64,000 bases of DNA from Fibrobacter sp. UWT2 (lineage in GTDB: Bacteria > Fibrobacterota > Fibrobacteria > Fibrobacterales > Fibrobacteraceae). How positions within the stretch are numbered: the first letter of the stretch is position 1; every line of letters starts with the position of its first letter. Under the pieces are notes generated by a model, which saw nothing but the letters and a program-made list of their open reading frames with translations, did not search any database and was not told where the DNA came from. Shown in pieces: positions 52,559 to 60,366 of the stretch. Both the position numbers and the translations under genes were made by a program. Where the stretch lies: the NCBI RefSeq assembly GCF_900142545.1, contig NZ_FRBF01000001.1, forward strand, positions 1 to 64,000, read 5' to 3'.

Positions 52559-53698
52559 ATGAGTGAATTAAGAAAGAATATTCTCGATGAATCCCGTCGC
52601 ATTGTCGTAAAGATCGGCTCGCGTATTTTGGTCGACTCCGAAAAGGGCGGTGTTCGTACTCGCTACATCCAGAAGCTTGCCGATTCCGTGGCTCGCCTGA
52701 TGGAAGCCGGTAAGGAAGTTGTGATTGTGACTAGCGGTGCCGTGGGAACAGGCATGAGCCAGCTCGGTTACAAGGAAAAGCCGACGGTGCTTGCCGAAAA
52801 GCAGGCTTGTGCTGCCGTGGGCCAGATTGACCTCATGTACGCCTACCGCGAAATGTTCCGCTGGATGCAGCTTTCCGTGGGCCAGATTCTTTTGTCTGCC
52901 GAAGACTTTCGCGACCGCAACCGCTACAAGAATTTGCAGAACACCATCAAGGCGATGCTTGCCCGTAAGATTGTTCCGATTATCAACGAAAATGACTCGC
53001 TTGCCGTTGCCGAAATCAAGGTGGGCGATAACGACAAGCTTTCGAGCGACGTGGCACTCTTCCTTGATGCCGACTTGCTTTTGATTTTCACGGACGAAGA
53101 CGGACTTTTCGATGACAATCCGAAGAAGAATCCGAATGCGCGACTCCTCCGCTTTGTGCCTGAAATTACGCCTGCAGTGCTTGCGCTCGCGGGTAAGCCC
53201 GGTGAAACGGGCTCCGCCGTGAGTACCGGCGGAATGCGTAGTAAGCTCGAAGCGATTCGCAACGTGACCAAGAGTGGTTGCAACGCATTCCTCGCGAGCG
53301 GCATGAAGGTGTTGCCGCACCAGGTGATTTTTGAAAATGCCGAAGGCACGCTCTTTGTGGGCTCCAAGAAAAAGCTCAATAGCCGTCAGCGCTGGCTCAG
53401 CTTCGTAACGACTCCGCGCGGTGCCGTGGTGGTCGACGAAGGCGGCGTGAAGGCTCTGCGCGAAAAGCATTCCAGCCTGCTCCCCGTGGGCGTGTGCGCC
53501 GTCAAGAAACACTTTGACAAGGGCGACCTGATTGAAGTCTTGAGTCAAGACGGCGAAGCCGTGGCACGCGGTGTCGCAAAGTTCGACAGCGAAACGTTAA
53601 AGCTTGTTCTCCGCAAGAAGACCGCCCAGGTTCATGAACTCTTGGGCAAGAACGTTCCCGACGAACTGATTCACAAGAACGACTTGGTCGTGTTCTAG
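52559..53698 (+). CDS. proB: Glutamate 5-kinase with PUA domain
   Basis: The protein has 379 residues. The amino-acid kinase domain has VVKIGSRIL, TSGAVGTGM, INENDSLAV and GTGGM-like TGGMRSKLEA blocks. A C-terminal PUA domain (about 285-370) gives the long bacterial form. It phosphorylates glutamate as the first step of proline synthesis. The start is 3 nt after rapA, so the two are co-transcribed. proA is not adjacent. The C-terminal PUA domain is associated with feedback control by proline in the family. Confidence 0.95.
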   Translation: MSELRKNILDESRRIVVKIGSRILVDSEKGGVRTRYIQKLADSVARLMEAGKEVVIVTSGAVGTGMSQLGYKEKPTVLAEKQACAAVGQIDLMYAYREMFRWMQLSVGQILLSAEDFRDRNRYKNLQNTIKAMLARKIVPIINENDSLAVAEIKVGDNDKLSSDVALFLDADLLLIFTDEDGLFDDNPKKNPNARLLRFVPEITPAVLALAGKPGETGSAVSTGGMRSKLEAIRNVTKSGCNAFLASGMKVLPHQVIFENAEGTLFVGSKKKLNSRQRWLSFVTTPRGAVVVDEGGVKALREKHSSLLPVGVCAVKKHFDKGDLIEVLSQDGEAVARGVAKFDSETLKLVLRKKTAQVHELLGKNVPDELIHKNDLVVF

Positions 53699-53724
53699 TC
53701 TAAAATTTGTATCTTGGTAAGCGT

Positions 53725-54432
53725 ATGGAAGAAAATCAGAATTTGGACGATTTGGCCGAAGAATCGGCGGAACTCCCGAAAGTCGAGAGCCAAGAGGATT
53801 TGGCCCGCATTATCCAGGCGCTCGTGTTTGCGTCTCCTGACATTGTGACGCTTAAGAAACTGCGTGAAATTCTGGGCGATTTTTTGGATGCGCGCTTGGT
53901 GTCCGATGCTTTGATTGCGGCGAACGATTCGCTGAACAAGATTAATTCCCCGTTCGAAATTGTGGAACAGGCGGGCGGTTACCGCTTTAGGACCCGCGCC
54001 AAGTATTACCCTTGGGTGCGCAAGCTGTTCCCCGAAGCAAATGCTCGCCGTTTGAGCCAGGCTGCGCTTGAAACCTTGGCGGTGATTGCTTACCAGCAGC
54101 CGATTACCAAGGCGGCGATTGAACAGGTGCGTGGCGTGTCGTCGGTGGATGGCCCGATCCGTAACCTGCTCGACAAGGGCTTTATTGCACTCGGTTCCCG
54201 TGCCGATACGGTGGGTAACCCCTATACCTACGTGACCACGCAGGAATTCATGAAGTATTTCGGCATCAATCGCATTCCCGAAGACTTGCCGCGACTCCGC
54301 GAATTCAGTGAACTTCTGGAAGCGGGCGCCTTGGTGCCGCAGTATGCGAAACCCGAATCGGTGAGCCCCGAAGAACCGGTGCAGCCCGAAGAAAATCCGG
54401 ACCAGGTTGAATTGTCGATGGGAGATGCCTAA
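53725..54432 (+). CDS. scpB: Segregation and condensation protein B
   Basis: The protein has 235 residues from the ATG at 53725; TATCTT ends 9 nt before it, so it may also have its own promoter. Two winged-helix domains are visible (about 25-190), with the signature AALETLAVIAYQQPITKAAIEQVRGVSS. The acidic tail is variable. With ScpA and SMC it forms the bacterial condensin that compacts the chromosome. scpA is not in the window. Its TAA overlaps the mutS ATG. Confidence 0.93.
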   Translation: MEENQNLDDLAEESAELPKVESQEDLARIIQALVFASPDIVTLKKLREILGDFLDARLVSDALIAANDSLNKINSPFEIVEQAGGYRFRTRAKYYPWVRKLFPEANARRLSQAALETLAVIAYQQPITKAAIEQVRGVSSVDGPIRNLLDKGFIALGSRADTVGNPYTYVTTQEFMKYFGINRIPEDLPRLREFSELLEAGALVPQYAKPESVSPEEPVQPEENPDQVELSMGDA

Positions 54433-57044
54433 TGGCTGTAACCCCGTTAATGCAGCAGTATTACGAGATCAAGAAACAGAATCCCGGCTGCATCTTGTTT
54501 TTTAGAATGGGCGACTTCTTCGAACTATTCGAAGACGATGCCGTAATTGCCTCGAAGATTTTAGGACTCACGCTCACGAGCCGCAATAACGGCGCCTCGG
54601 GAGCAACGCCCCTGTGCGGGTTCCCGCACCATGCCGCAGACCGTTACGTGCCCAAGATGGTGGCGGCGGGCTACCGCATCGCCATTTGCGAACAGGTGGA
54701 AGACCCGAAACTTGCAAAGGGTATCGTCAAGCGCGACATTGTGGAAATCATCAGTGCCGGCACCGCGATGGACGAGTCGAACCTGAATGCGAAAGAGGCG
54801 AATTACCTTTGCGCGTTCATTCCCGAAAAGGATTCGGTCTCGTTTGCGATTGCCGACGTGACGACCGGTTACTTGGCCGCGTGCAAGAGCTCGGTGCAGG
54901 CTTTCGAATGTGAATTCTGCCGCCGTATGCCCAAGGAAGTCGTGGTGCCCGAAGGAACTTCGATTCCAAGCGGAGTGATGGACTTGATCCGCTCCGAAAA
55001 CATTCTGGTGACAGAACTTCCTGCATTCCTGTTCGGTGAAGATTCCGCGAAGGATGTGCTGTTTACGCACTTTAAGGTTGAGGCTTTGGATGGTCTTGGC
55101 TTGGATGGGCGAGTGGTTGAAACGCAGGTGACGGGAGCGCTTCTCCAGTACCTGATGGACCAGAAGAAGTCCGAACTTTCGCACTTTACGACGCTCGAGA
55201 TTCTGAATCTCGACGACTACATGACGCTTGACCCGAGCACGCTGCGTAACCTGGAACTGGTGCGTCCGTTGAATGCCGACGACATCAGCAGCACGCTTTG
55301 CTACGTGCTCGACTTTACGGTGACCGCGATGGGCGGGCGCAATCTGAAGGAGTGGGTGAGCCACCCGCTGATTTCGGTGGAACGCATCAAGGAACGCGAA
55401 GAAGCTGTCGAGGAACTCGTCAACAACCCGGTCGCTCTCGACGAACTGAAGGAATCGCTGACTTCGATTCTCGATATGGAACGCCTGATGGGCCGTGTAG
55501 GCTCTGGCCGCGCGAATGCCCGCGATTTGGCGGGCATGGGCCGATCGCTTTCGCAGGCTTCTAAGGTAGCTGACGTGCTTGAAGGATTGAATTCGCCGAT
55601 TTTTGAACCGATGCGAGCGGCCCTCATTGCCGCCCGTGGCCGTGGCGAAGAGCTCCTTTCGCAATTTAACGATGACTTGCCGCTGACCGTTCGCGAGGGC
55701 GGCATGATTCGCGCGGGTGCAAACGCGGAACTTGATGCCATGAACGAAGACATCAAGGAACGCCGCGAATGGATTGCCTCGCTCGAAGTCCGTGAACGTG
55801 AACGCCTCGGAATCCCGAGCTTGAAAGTTGGCTACAACCGCGTTTTCGGTTACTACATCGAAATTACCAAGGCGCAGATGGCCAAAGCCACGAGCCCGAT
55901 TCCCGATGAATATATCCGCAAGCAGACGACGGTAAATGGCGAACGCTACATTACGCCCGAGATGAAGGAATGCGAATCCATCATCAGTAATGCCGAAGTC
56001 AACATTCACGCGCTGGAATACAAGATTTTCTGCGAACTTCGCGAACGCGTGAACAGCTGGCGTGCCGAACTTCAGGAAATCGCGAATGCGATTGCCCATG
56101 TAGATACGCTCTACAGCTTTGCCCGTGCCGCACGCAAGTACAATTACGTTTGCCCCGAAGTCTTTGAAGGCTCGGGCATCGAAATCAAGGGCGGTTTCCA
56201 TCCGGTGATTGTCGCAGTCAATTCTGACTTGGACTTTATCCCGAACGATGTGAATCTTTCGCCCGAAGCCACGCGCCTCATGCTCATTACGGGCCCGAAC
56301 ATGGCCGGTAAATCAACTTACCTGCGCCAGACGGGACTCATTGTGCTCATGGCGCAAATCGGCTGCTTCGTGCCGGCGGAAAGTGCCCGCATCGGCGTGG
56401 TGGACCGCATCTTTACACGCGTGGGTGCAAGCGACCGCCTGAGCCGTGGTCTTTCGACGTTCATGGTCGAAATGATCGAGACCGCGAACATCTTGCGCAA
56501 TGCGACTTCGCACAGCTTGGTGCTTCTTGACGAAATCGGTCGTGGGACCAGTACCTTTGACGGCCTCTCGATTGCGTGGGCGATTGTGGAAACTCTGCAT
56601 GATGAACCGGCCCGCGCCGCCATCACGCTGTTTGCAACGCACTACCACGAACTCACGGGCCTTGTAGAAAGCCTTGAACACGCCGGAAACTTCCAGGTGG
56701 GCGTTCAGGAAAAGGGCGACAAGCTCATCTTCTTGCACAAAATTCTCGAAGGAGCCTGCGACTCCAGCTACGGTATTCACGTGGCTGAAATGGCGGGCCT
56801 CCCGAACAATGTGCTTCGCCGTGCCCGCAAGATTCTCTTGCGCCTCGAAAAGCAGAAGATTGACCCGAGCGATGGTGCTACTCACAAGAAACTCATGGAA
56901 AAGCCGCAGGTCGACTTGTTCGCACCTCCCGACGAATCCACGCAGCTCCTTAAAGAAGAAATCCGCCGCTTGAAACCCGAAGAAATGACTCCGATCCAGG
57001 CGCTCCAATGCCTGATGGACCTAAAGGAGCATTACGGGAAATGA
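54432..57044 (+). CDS. mutS: DNA mismatch repair protein MutS
   Basis: The protein has 870 residues. The mismatch-binding Phe-x-Glu motif is in MGDFFELFEDDA (about 27-38). The clamp and lever domains are normal length. The ABC ATPase has Walker A TGPNMAGKST, DEIGRGTSTFDGLS and FATHYHEL. It recognises mismatches with MutL. The ATG overlaps the scpB stop (TAATG), and its TGA overlaps the ATG of the HD-domain gene (ATGA), so all three are translationally coupled. Confidence 0.97.
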   Translation: MAVTPLMQQYYEIKKQNPGCILFFRMGDFFELFEDDAVIASKILGLTLTSRNNGASGATPLCGFPHHAADRYVPKMVAAGYRIAICEQVEDPKLAKGIVKRDIVEIISAGTAMDESNLNAKEANYLCAFIPEKDSVSFAIADVTTGYLAACKSSVQAFECEFCRRMPKEVVVPEGTSIPSGVMDLIRSENILVTELPAFLFGEDSAKDVLFTHFKVEALDGLGLDGRVVETQVTGALLQYLMDQKKSELSHFTTLEILNLDDYMTLDPSTLRNLELVRPLNADDISSTLCYVLDFTVTAMGGRNLKEWVSHPLISVERIKEREEAVEELVNNPVALDELKESLTSILDMERLMGRVGSGRANARDLAGMGRSLSQASKVADVLEGLNSPIFEPMRAALIAARGRGEELLSQFNDDLPLTVREGGMIRAGANAELDAMNEDIKERREWIASLEVRERERLGIPSLKVGYNRVFGYYIEITKAQMAKATSPIPDEYIRKQTTVNGERYITPEMKECESIISNAEVNIHALEYKIFCELRERVNSWRAELQEIANAIAHVDTLYSFARAARKYNYVCPEVFEGSGIEIKGGFHPVIVAVNSDLDFIPNDVNLSPEATRLMLITGPNMAGKSTYLRQTGLIVLMAQIGCFVPAESARIGVVDRIFTRVGASDRLSRGLSTFMVEMIETANILRNATSHSLVLLDEIGRGTSTFDGLSIAWAIVETLHDEPARAAITLFATHYHELTGLVESLEHAGNFQVGVQEKGDKLIFLHKILEGACDSSYGIHVAEMAGLPNNVLRRARKILLRLEKQKIDPSDGATHKKLMEKPQVDLFAPPDESTQLLKEEIRRLKPEEMTPIQALQCLMDLKEHYGK

Positions 57045-57544
57045 TCGACTTTGCCGCCTTACAAGAGTTTGTCTATAGTAATCGAATCGTAGATTCGACG
57101 ATTCATGGACTTGCTCATTGGCGGCAGGTGGAATTCAACGGCTTGCTTCTCGCGCCCATTACAGGTGCCGACGTGACTGTCGTGCGACTGTTCGCTCTCT
57201 TTCACGACTGCAAGCGCGAAGATGACGGCTACGATGGCGAACATGGTGAACGCAGTGCCGCCTTCGCTAAAGAATGCTTCGAAAAAGGGCTTCTCGATAT
57301 TACGCAGGAACAGTTCGACAAACTGTATCACGCCTGCTTTTACCACACCAAGGAACATCAGACTGATGATCCGACCATCAACACCTGCTACGACGCCGAC
57401 CGCCTAGATCTCGGCCGTGTGGGAATGTCGCTTAATCCGAAAAAGATGGCGACAGCTCCGGGTGCAAGAATCGCCCACAAGTCTTTGCGGGCGAATGTTG
57501 ATGTCTATGAAATGCGTGAATGGCTTAAAACCATCGCGCTATAG
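57041..57544 (+). CDS. HD-domain phosphohydrolase-like protein
   Basis: The protein has 167 residues from the ATG at 57041, which overlaps the mutS stop codon. HD ligands are intact: His in STIHGLAHW, HD in LFALFHDCKRE, His in YDGEHGERSAAF, His in FYHTKEHQ and Asp in CYDADRLDL. The substrate is unknown; related small HD proteins hydrolyse nucleotides or phosphomonoesters. The coupling with mutS suggests, but does not prove, a role in nucleotide or DNA metabolism. Confidence 0.8.
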   Translation: MIDFAALQEFVYSNRIVDSTIHGLAHWRQVEFNGLLLAPITGADVTVVRLFALFHDCKREDDGYDGEHGERSAAFAKECFEKGLLDITQEQFDKLYHACFYHTKEHQTDDPTINTCYDADRLDLGRVGMSLNPKKMATAPGARIAHKSLRANVDVYEMREWLKTIAL

Positions 57545-57547
57545 AAA

Positions 57548-58432
57548 TTACAATTCAGGCTGCTTGCCGGTGAGGCGCACGAAGATTTCTTCGTACTTGG
57601 CGAGCGTGTTCTTCACGACTTCAGGCGGAATTTCCGGACCCGGATAGGTCTTGCCCCAGTCGAGAGTTTCGAGCCAGTCACGAACGTACTGCTTGTCGAA
57701 GCTTTCCTGGTTCTTGCCCACCTGGTACTTGTCTGCCGGCCAGTAACGGCTGGAGTCCGGAGTCAGCACTTCGTCGATCAAGATGGTTTCGCCATCGATT
57801 TCACCGAATTCGAACTTGGTGTCGGCGAGGATGATGCCCTTGGAGGCAGCGTAGTCGCGAGCCTTCGTGTAGATGTCGAGGGACATGTCACGGAGAGTCG
57901 TTGCAACCTTTTCGCCAACGATATCGAAAGTCTGTTCGAAGCTGATGTTTTCGTCGTGACCAACGTCGGGCTTGGTGCTCGGCGTGTAGAGCGGCTTTTC
58001 GAGCTTCTGGCAGAGCTGCAGGCCTTCGGGGAGAACGTGACCGCAGATTTTACCGGTCTTCTGGTAGTCCTTCCAGCCAGAACCCACGATGTAACCACGC
58101 ACGATGCATTCCACGGAATGGCGGTTGGCCTTCTTCACGATCATGGAACGGCCGCGGAGGTAGTCGGCGTGCTTCTTGAGCACGGCCGGGTATTCGTTCA
58201 CGTCGGCGGTGATGAGGTGGTTCTTCATGCCGAGGTGCTTGAACCAGAACAGCGAAAGCTGGTTGAGGATTTTGCCCTTACCAGGAATCGGGGTGGGGAG
58301 CACCACGTCAAAAGCGGAAAGACGGTCGCTGGCGACCATCAGGAAGCTGTCGCCCAGGTCGTACATGTCGCGTACTTTGCCCTGGTGGAACAGCGGAACT
58401 TCGGTAATGGGGGTATCAAATTTTAAGCTCAT
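57548..58432 (-). CDS. purC: Phosphoribosylaminoimidazole-succinocarboxamide synthase
   Basis: The protein has 294 residues. It contains LFHQGKVRDMYDLGDSFLMVASDRLSAFDVVLP, SVECIVRGYIVGSGWKDY and LIDEVLTPDSSRYWPADKY, the full set of SAICAR synthetase motifs. It joins CAIR and aspartate using ATP in purine synthesis. It has the single-domain form of about 290-300 residues. TAAATT lies 9 nt before the ATG on its strand, with no Shine-Dalgarno. It is convergent with the HD gene, only 3 nt apart, and no terminator is visible between them. Confidence 0.96.
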   Translation of the reverse strand: MSLKFDTPITEVPLFHQGKVRDMYDLGDSFLMVASDRLSAFDVVLPTPIPGKGKILNQLSLFWFKHLGMKNHLITADVNEYPAVLKKHADYLRGRSMIVKKANRHSVECIVRGYIVGSGWKDYQKTGKICGHVLPEGLQLCQKLEKPLYTPSTKPDVGHDENISFEQTFDIVGEKVATTLRDMSLDIYTKARDYAASKGIILADTKFEFGEIDGETILIDEVLTPDSSRYWPADKYQVGKNQESFDKQYVRDWLETLDWGKTYPGPEIPPEVVKNTLAKYEEIFVRLTGKQPEL

Positions 58433-58502
58433 AGTGACCCAAATTTAGGAAAATTAAACAGTTAAGGCAAGATTATAAGTTTCTGCTGTAGGTGGCATAG
58501 CT

Positions 58503-59213
58503 TTAAAGATCTTTATACTGCGAAAGCTTGCGTCCGCTGTTCAAGGCAATGCGGATTAAATCGTGAATTTTTTCGGTCCGGGCAGGGAAATCCACCGGGT
58601 GGAGAGCGATGCGGGGGAGCCCGACGGGAATCTTCAGAGCGAATGCGCCGAACTTGAAGGCGGCCTTGATCAAGAAGTCGGGAATGCCTGCGAAACTTGC
58701 GACAGGGGAGGCGTAGCGCTTGCCTTTGGCGGTCACCAGGGCGAATCGTTCTTCGTAGAGCATTTTTTCGGCGTGTACCTGGCTCGGCAGGAACTTGTTG
58801 CTGTACCAAGTTGGCGGAACAAATGCGGTGGGCTTTTCGGAGTCTCCAATCAAAGCTTTCCAGGCGTCTAGCCCCAGGTGCAAAAGCCTGCTCGATTCAA
58901 ATTCGCTGAGGCCTGCAAATTCGGCTTCGCCACCGGTCAGGTTCATTCCGATAAGGCCGGCGTAGCTGCGGCCCTGGCTGAATTCGGCCTGGTGCTTGTA
59001 GCCGTGGAGGGCAAGTTCGAATCCGTCTGCTTTTAGCTTCTGGAGTGTTTCGCGAAAGCCTTTGACCATGTCGGACGGGGCCTTTTCGGTATCCGGGATA
59101 ACAAGCACGCTGAAAGGTCCCCCTGCTAGGTCCTTGAGTTCTTCAAGAATCGGGGCGACTTTCTGGTAGTTCCAGACGCTGAAATCGTGAAAGCAGAGGA
59201 GGAATTTGCGCAT
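58503..59213 (-). CDS. DUF2334-type polysaccharide deacetylase-like protein
   Basis: The protein has 236 residues from the ATG at 59213; a longer frame reads into a heptamer repeat and is rejected. It starts KFLLCFHDFSVWNYQKVAPILEEL, with the NodB-like 'HD' (His-Asp in CFHDFS) and a later FELALHGYKHQAEF (His-x3-His) typical of metal-dependent deacetylases. FVPPTWY and LPRIALHPVDFP supply further active-site residues. The protein lacks a signal peptide, so it may act in the cytosol; the substrate is unknown. A perfect TATAAT box sits 7 nt upstream, suggesting a leaderless message. Confidence 0.8.
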   Translation of the reverse strand: MRKFLLCFHDFSVWNYQKVAPILEELKDLAGGPFSVLVIPDTEKAPSDMVKGFRETLQKLKADGFELALHGYKHQAEFSQGRSYAGLIGMNLTGGEAEFAGLSEFESSRLLHLGLDAWKALIGDSEKPTAFVPPTWYSNKFLPSQVHAEKMLYEERFALVTAKGKRYASPVASFAGIPDFLIKAAFKFGAFALKIPVGLPRIALHPVDFPARTEKIHDLIRIALNSGRKLSQYKDL

Positions 59214-59220
59214 GAAAAAA

Positions 59221-59226
59221 ATTATA
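59221..59226 (-). promoter_or_regulatory. TATAAT -10 box of the DUF2334 gene
   Basis: A consensus TATAAT on the minus strand ends 7 nt before the ATG at 59213. The heptamer array 59235-59276 occupies the -20 to -65 region upstream. Confidence 0.6.
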
Positions 59227-59234
59227 GAAAAAAG

Positions 59235-59276
59235 AAGTAGACAGTAGACGGTAGACAGTAGACAGAAAACAGCTAA
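59235..59276. repeat. Degenerate 7-bp tandem repeat (6 units)
   Basis: AAGTAGA, CAGTAGA, CGGTAGA, CAGTAGA, CAGAAAA and CAGCTAA lie between the divergent DUF2334 and uppP promoters. Confidence 0.8.
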
Positions 59277-59300
59277 AATGTGTCTCAAAATTGCAAAATA

Positions 59301-59330
59301 CTTCCTACTTCCTACTTCCTACTTCCTACT
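59301..59330. repeat. Perfect 7-bp tandem repeat, CTTCCTA x4
   Basis: Four identical CTTCCTA units plus CT end about 21 nt before the uppP start codon, just upstream of a TACATT box. It is the most regular array in the window. Confidence 0.9.
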
Positions 59331-59351
59331 AAAAACTACATTTACCCTACT

Positions 59352-60194
59352 ATGTTAGAATCTATTATTTTGGGCCTGTTGCAGGGCCTCGCCGAATTCC
59401 TCCCCATCTCTAGCTCCGGCCACCTTGTGCTTGGACACGAACTTTTAGGCATGAACGAAGCGGGCATGTTCTTCGATATCATGCTCCATGCCGGCACCTT
59501 GCTGTCCATCTTCGTGGTGTTCCACAAGAAGATTACCGACATCATCGTGGGTTGCCTCCGCAGAAATCCCGACCAGCTCCGCGAAGCGGGCTACATTATC
59601 TTGGCTAGCATTCCGACGGCTTTGATTGGCCTCGGTTTCAAGGACGCTCTCGAAGGCCTGTTCGAGAATCCGCGTGCCGTGTGCGTCGCCGAACTCTTTA
59701 CGGGCTTGTTGCTGTTTACCTCGCAGTGGGGCGCTACCGGAGCCAAGCATCCGGATAATGAAGGCGTCAAAATGAACTGGTGGCGCGCTCTTGTGACCGG
59801 TACCGTGCAGGGCATCGCCTGCATTCCGGGCATCAGCCGTAGCGGTTCTACCATCAGCGCCATGATGTTCATGGGCGTGAACCGCAAGTACGCCGGCGAA
59901 TTCAGCTTCCTTATGAGTATCCCTGCCGTGGGCGGTGCCGCTCTCCTCGATTGCATCAAGTGGATCAAGTGCCAGAGCATGACTCCCGAAAAGGCGCTCC
60001 TCGACCCGGAAAAGGCCATGAAGTGTGCCGACGCCGGTGGCTTTACCCCCGAACTTTTGGTGGGCATGGTCGTGTCGTTTATCTTCGGCATCATCGCCCT
60101 CAAGTGGCTCATGACCTTCTTGCAGAAGGGCAAGTTCCAGCACTTCGCCTGGTACGTATGGGCCGTGGGTATCCTCGGACTGATCTTTATCTAA
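59352..60194 (+). CDS. uppP: Undecaprenyl-diphosphatase
   Basis: The protein has 280 residues from the ATG at 59352; an upstream in-frame ATG would read through the heptamers. EFLPISSSGHLVL (about 15-27) and PGISRSGSTIS (about 158-168) are the two catalytic motifs. Seven or eight membrane helices are predicted. It recycles undecaprenyl pyrophosphate to the monophosphate carrier used for peptidoglycan and polysaccharides, and gives bacitracin resistance. Its promoter carries a perfect CTTCCTA repeat. Confidence 0.95.
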   Translation: MLESIILGLLQGLAEFLPISSSGHLVLGHELLGMNEAGMFFDIMLHAGTLLSIFVVFHKKITDIIVGCLRRNPDQLREAGYIILASIPTALIGLGFKDALEGLFENPRAVCVAELFTGLLLFTSQWGATGAKHPDNEGVKMNWWRALVTGTVQGIACIPGISRSGSTISAMMFMGVNRKYAGEFSFLMSIPAVGGAALLDCIKWIKCQSMTPEKALLDPEKAMKCADAGGFTPELLVGMVVSFIFGIIALKWLMTFLQKGKFQHFAWYVWAVGILGLIFI

Positions 60195-60211
60195 GTTCTT
60201 GAAATTGAATT

Positions 60212-60239
60212 AAGGCGGTCGAAACGGTCGCCTTTTTTT
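60212..60239 (+). terminator. Terminator of uppP
   Basis: AAGGCG (60212-60217) pairs with CGCCTT (60229-60234) and is followed by a T-run. Confidence 0.85.
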
Positions 60240-60250
60240 GTTTTTGGTGT

Positions 60251-60266
60251 TGGCATAGTTCTTGCA
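60251..60266 (+). promoter_or_regulatory. Sigma-54-like promoter upstream of htpG
   Basis: TGGCA-N6-TTGCA matches the -24/-12 consensus (TGGCACG-N4-TTGCW) with the correct GG-N10-GC spacing. The predicted start near 60278 gives a leader of about 89 nt. Confidence 0.5.
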
Positions 60267-60301
60267 TTATTTATCGCGAAAACAAAGCGGAAAGTAGATT
60301 T

Positions 60302-60318
60302 TGTTTCAAAATGAAACA
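60302..60318. promoter_or_regulatory. Inverted repeat TGTTTCA-AAA-TGAAACA in the htpG leader
   Basis: It has perfect 7-bp arms around 3 nt, 49 nt before the htpG ATG. It could be an operator or an mRNA hairpin controlling htpG. The stem is AT-rich and has no T tail, so it is not a terminator. Confidence 0.45.
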
Positions 60319-60366
60319 TGATTTTGCTAATTCGCTTCAAATTTTAACGATAAATGGAGATAAATA

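Noticed and set aside
59214-59288. Longer N-terminus for the DUF2334 protein with a signal-like LLSTVYCLLLF stretch
   Set aside because: This hydrophobic stretch is the translation of the heptamer repeat. The ATG at 59213 has a consensus -10 box immediately upstream and the family normally starts there.
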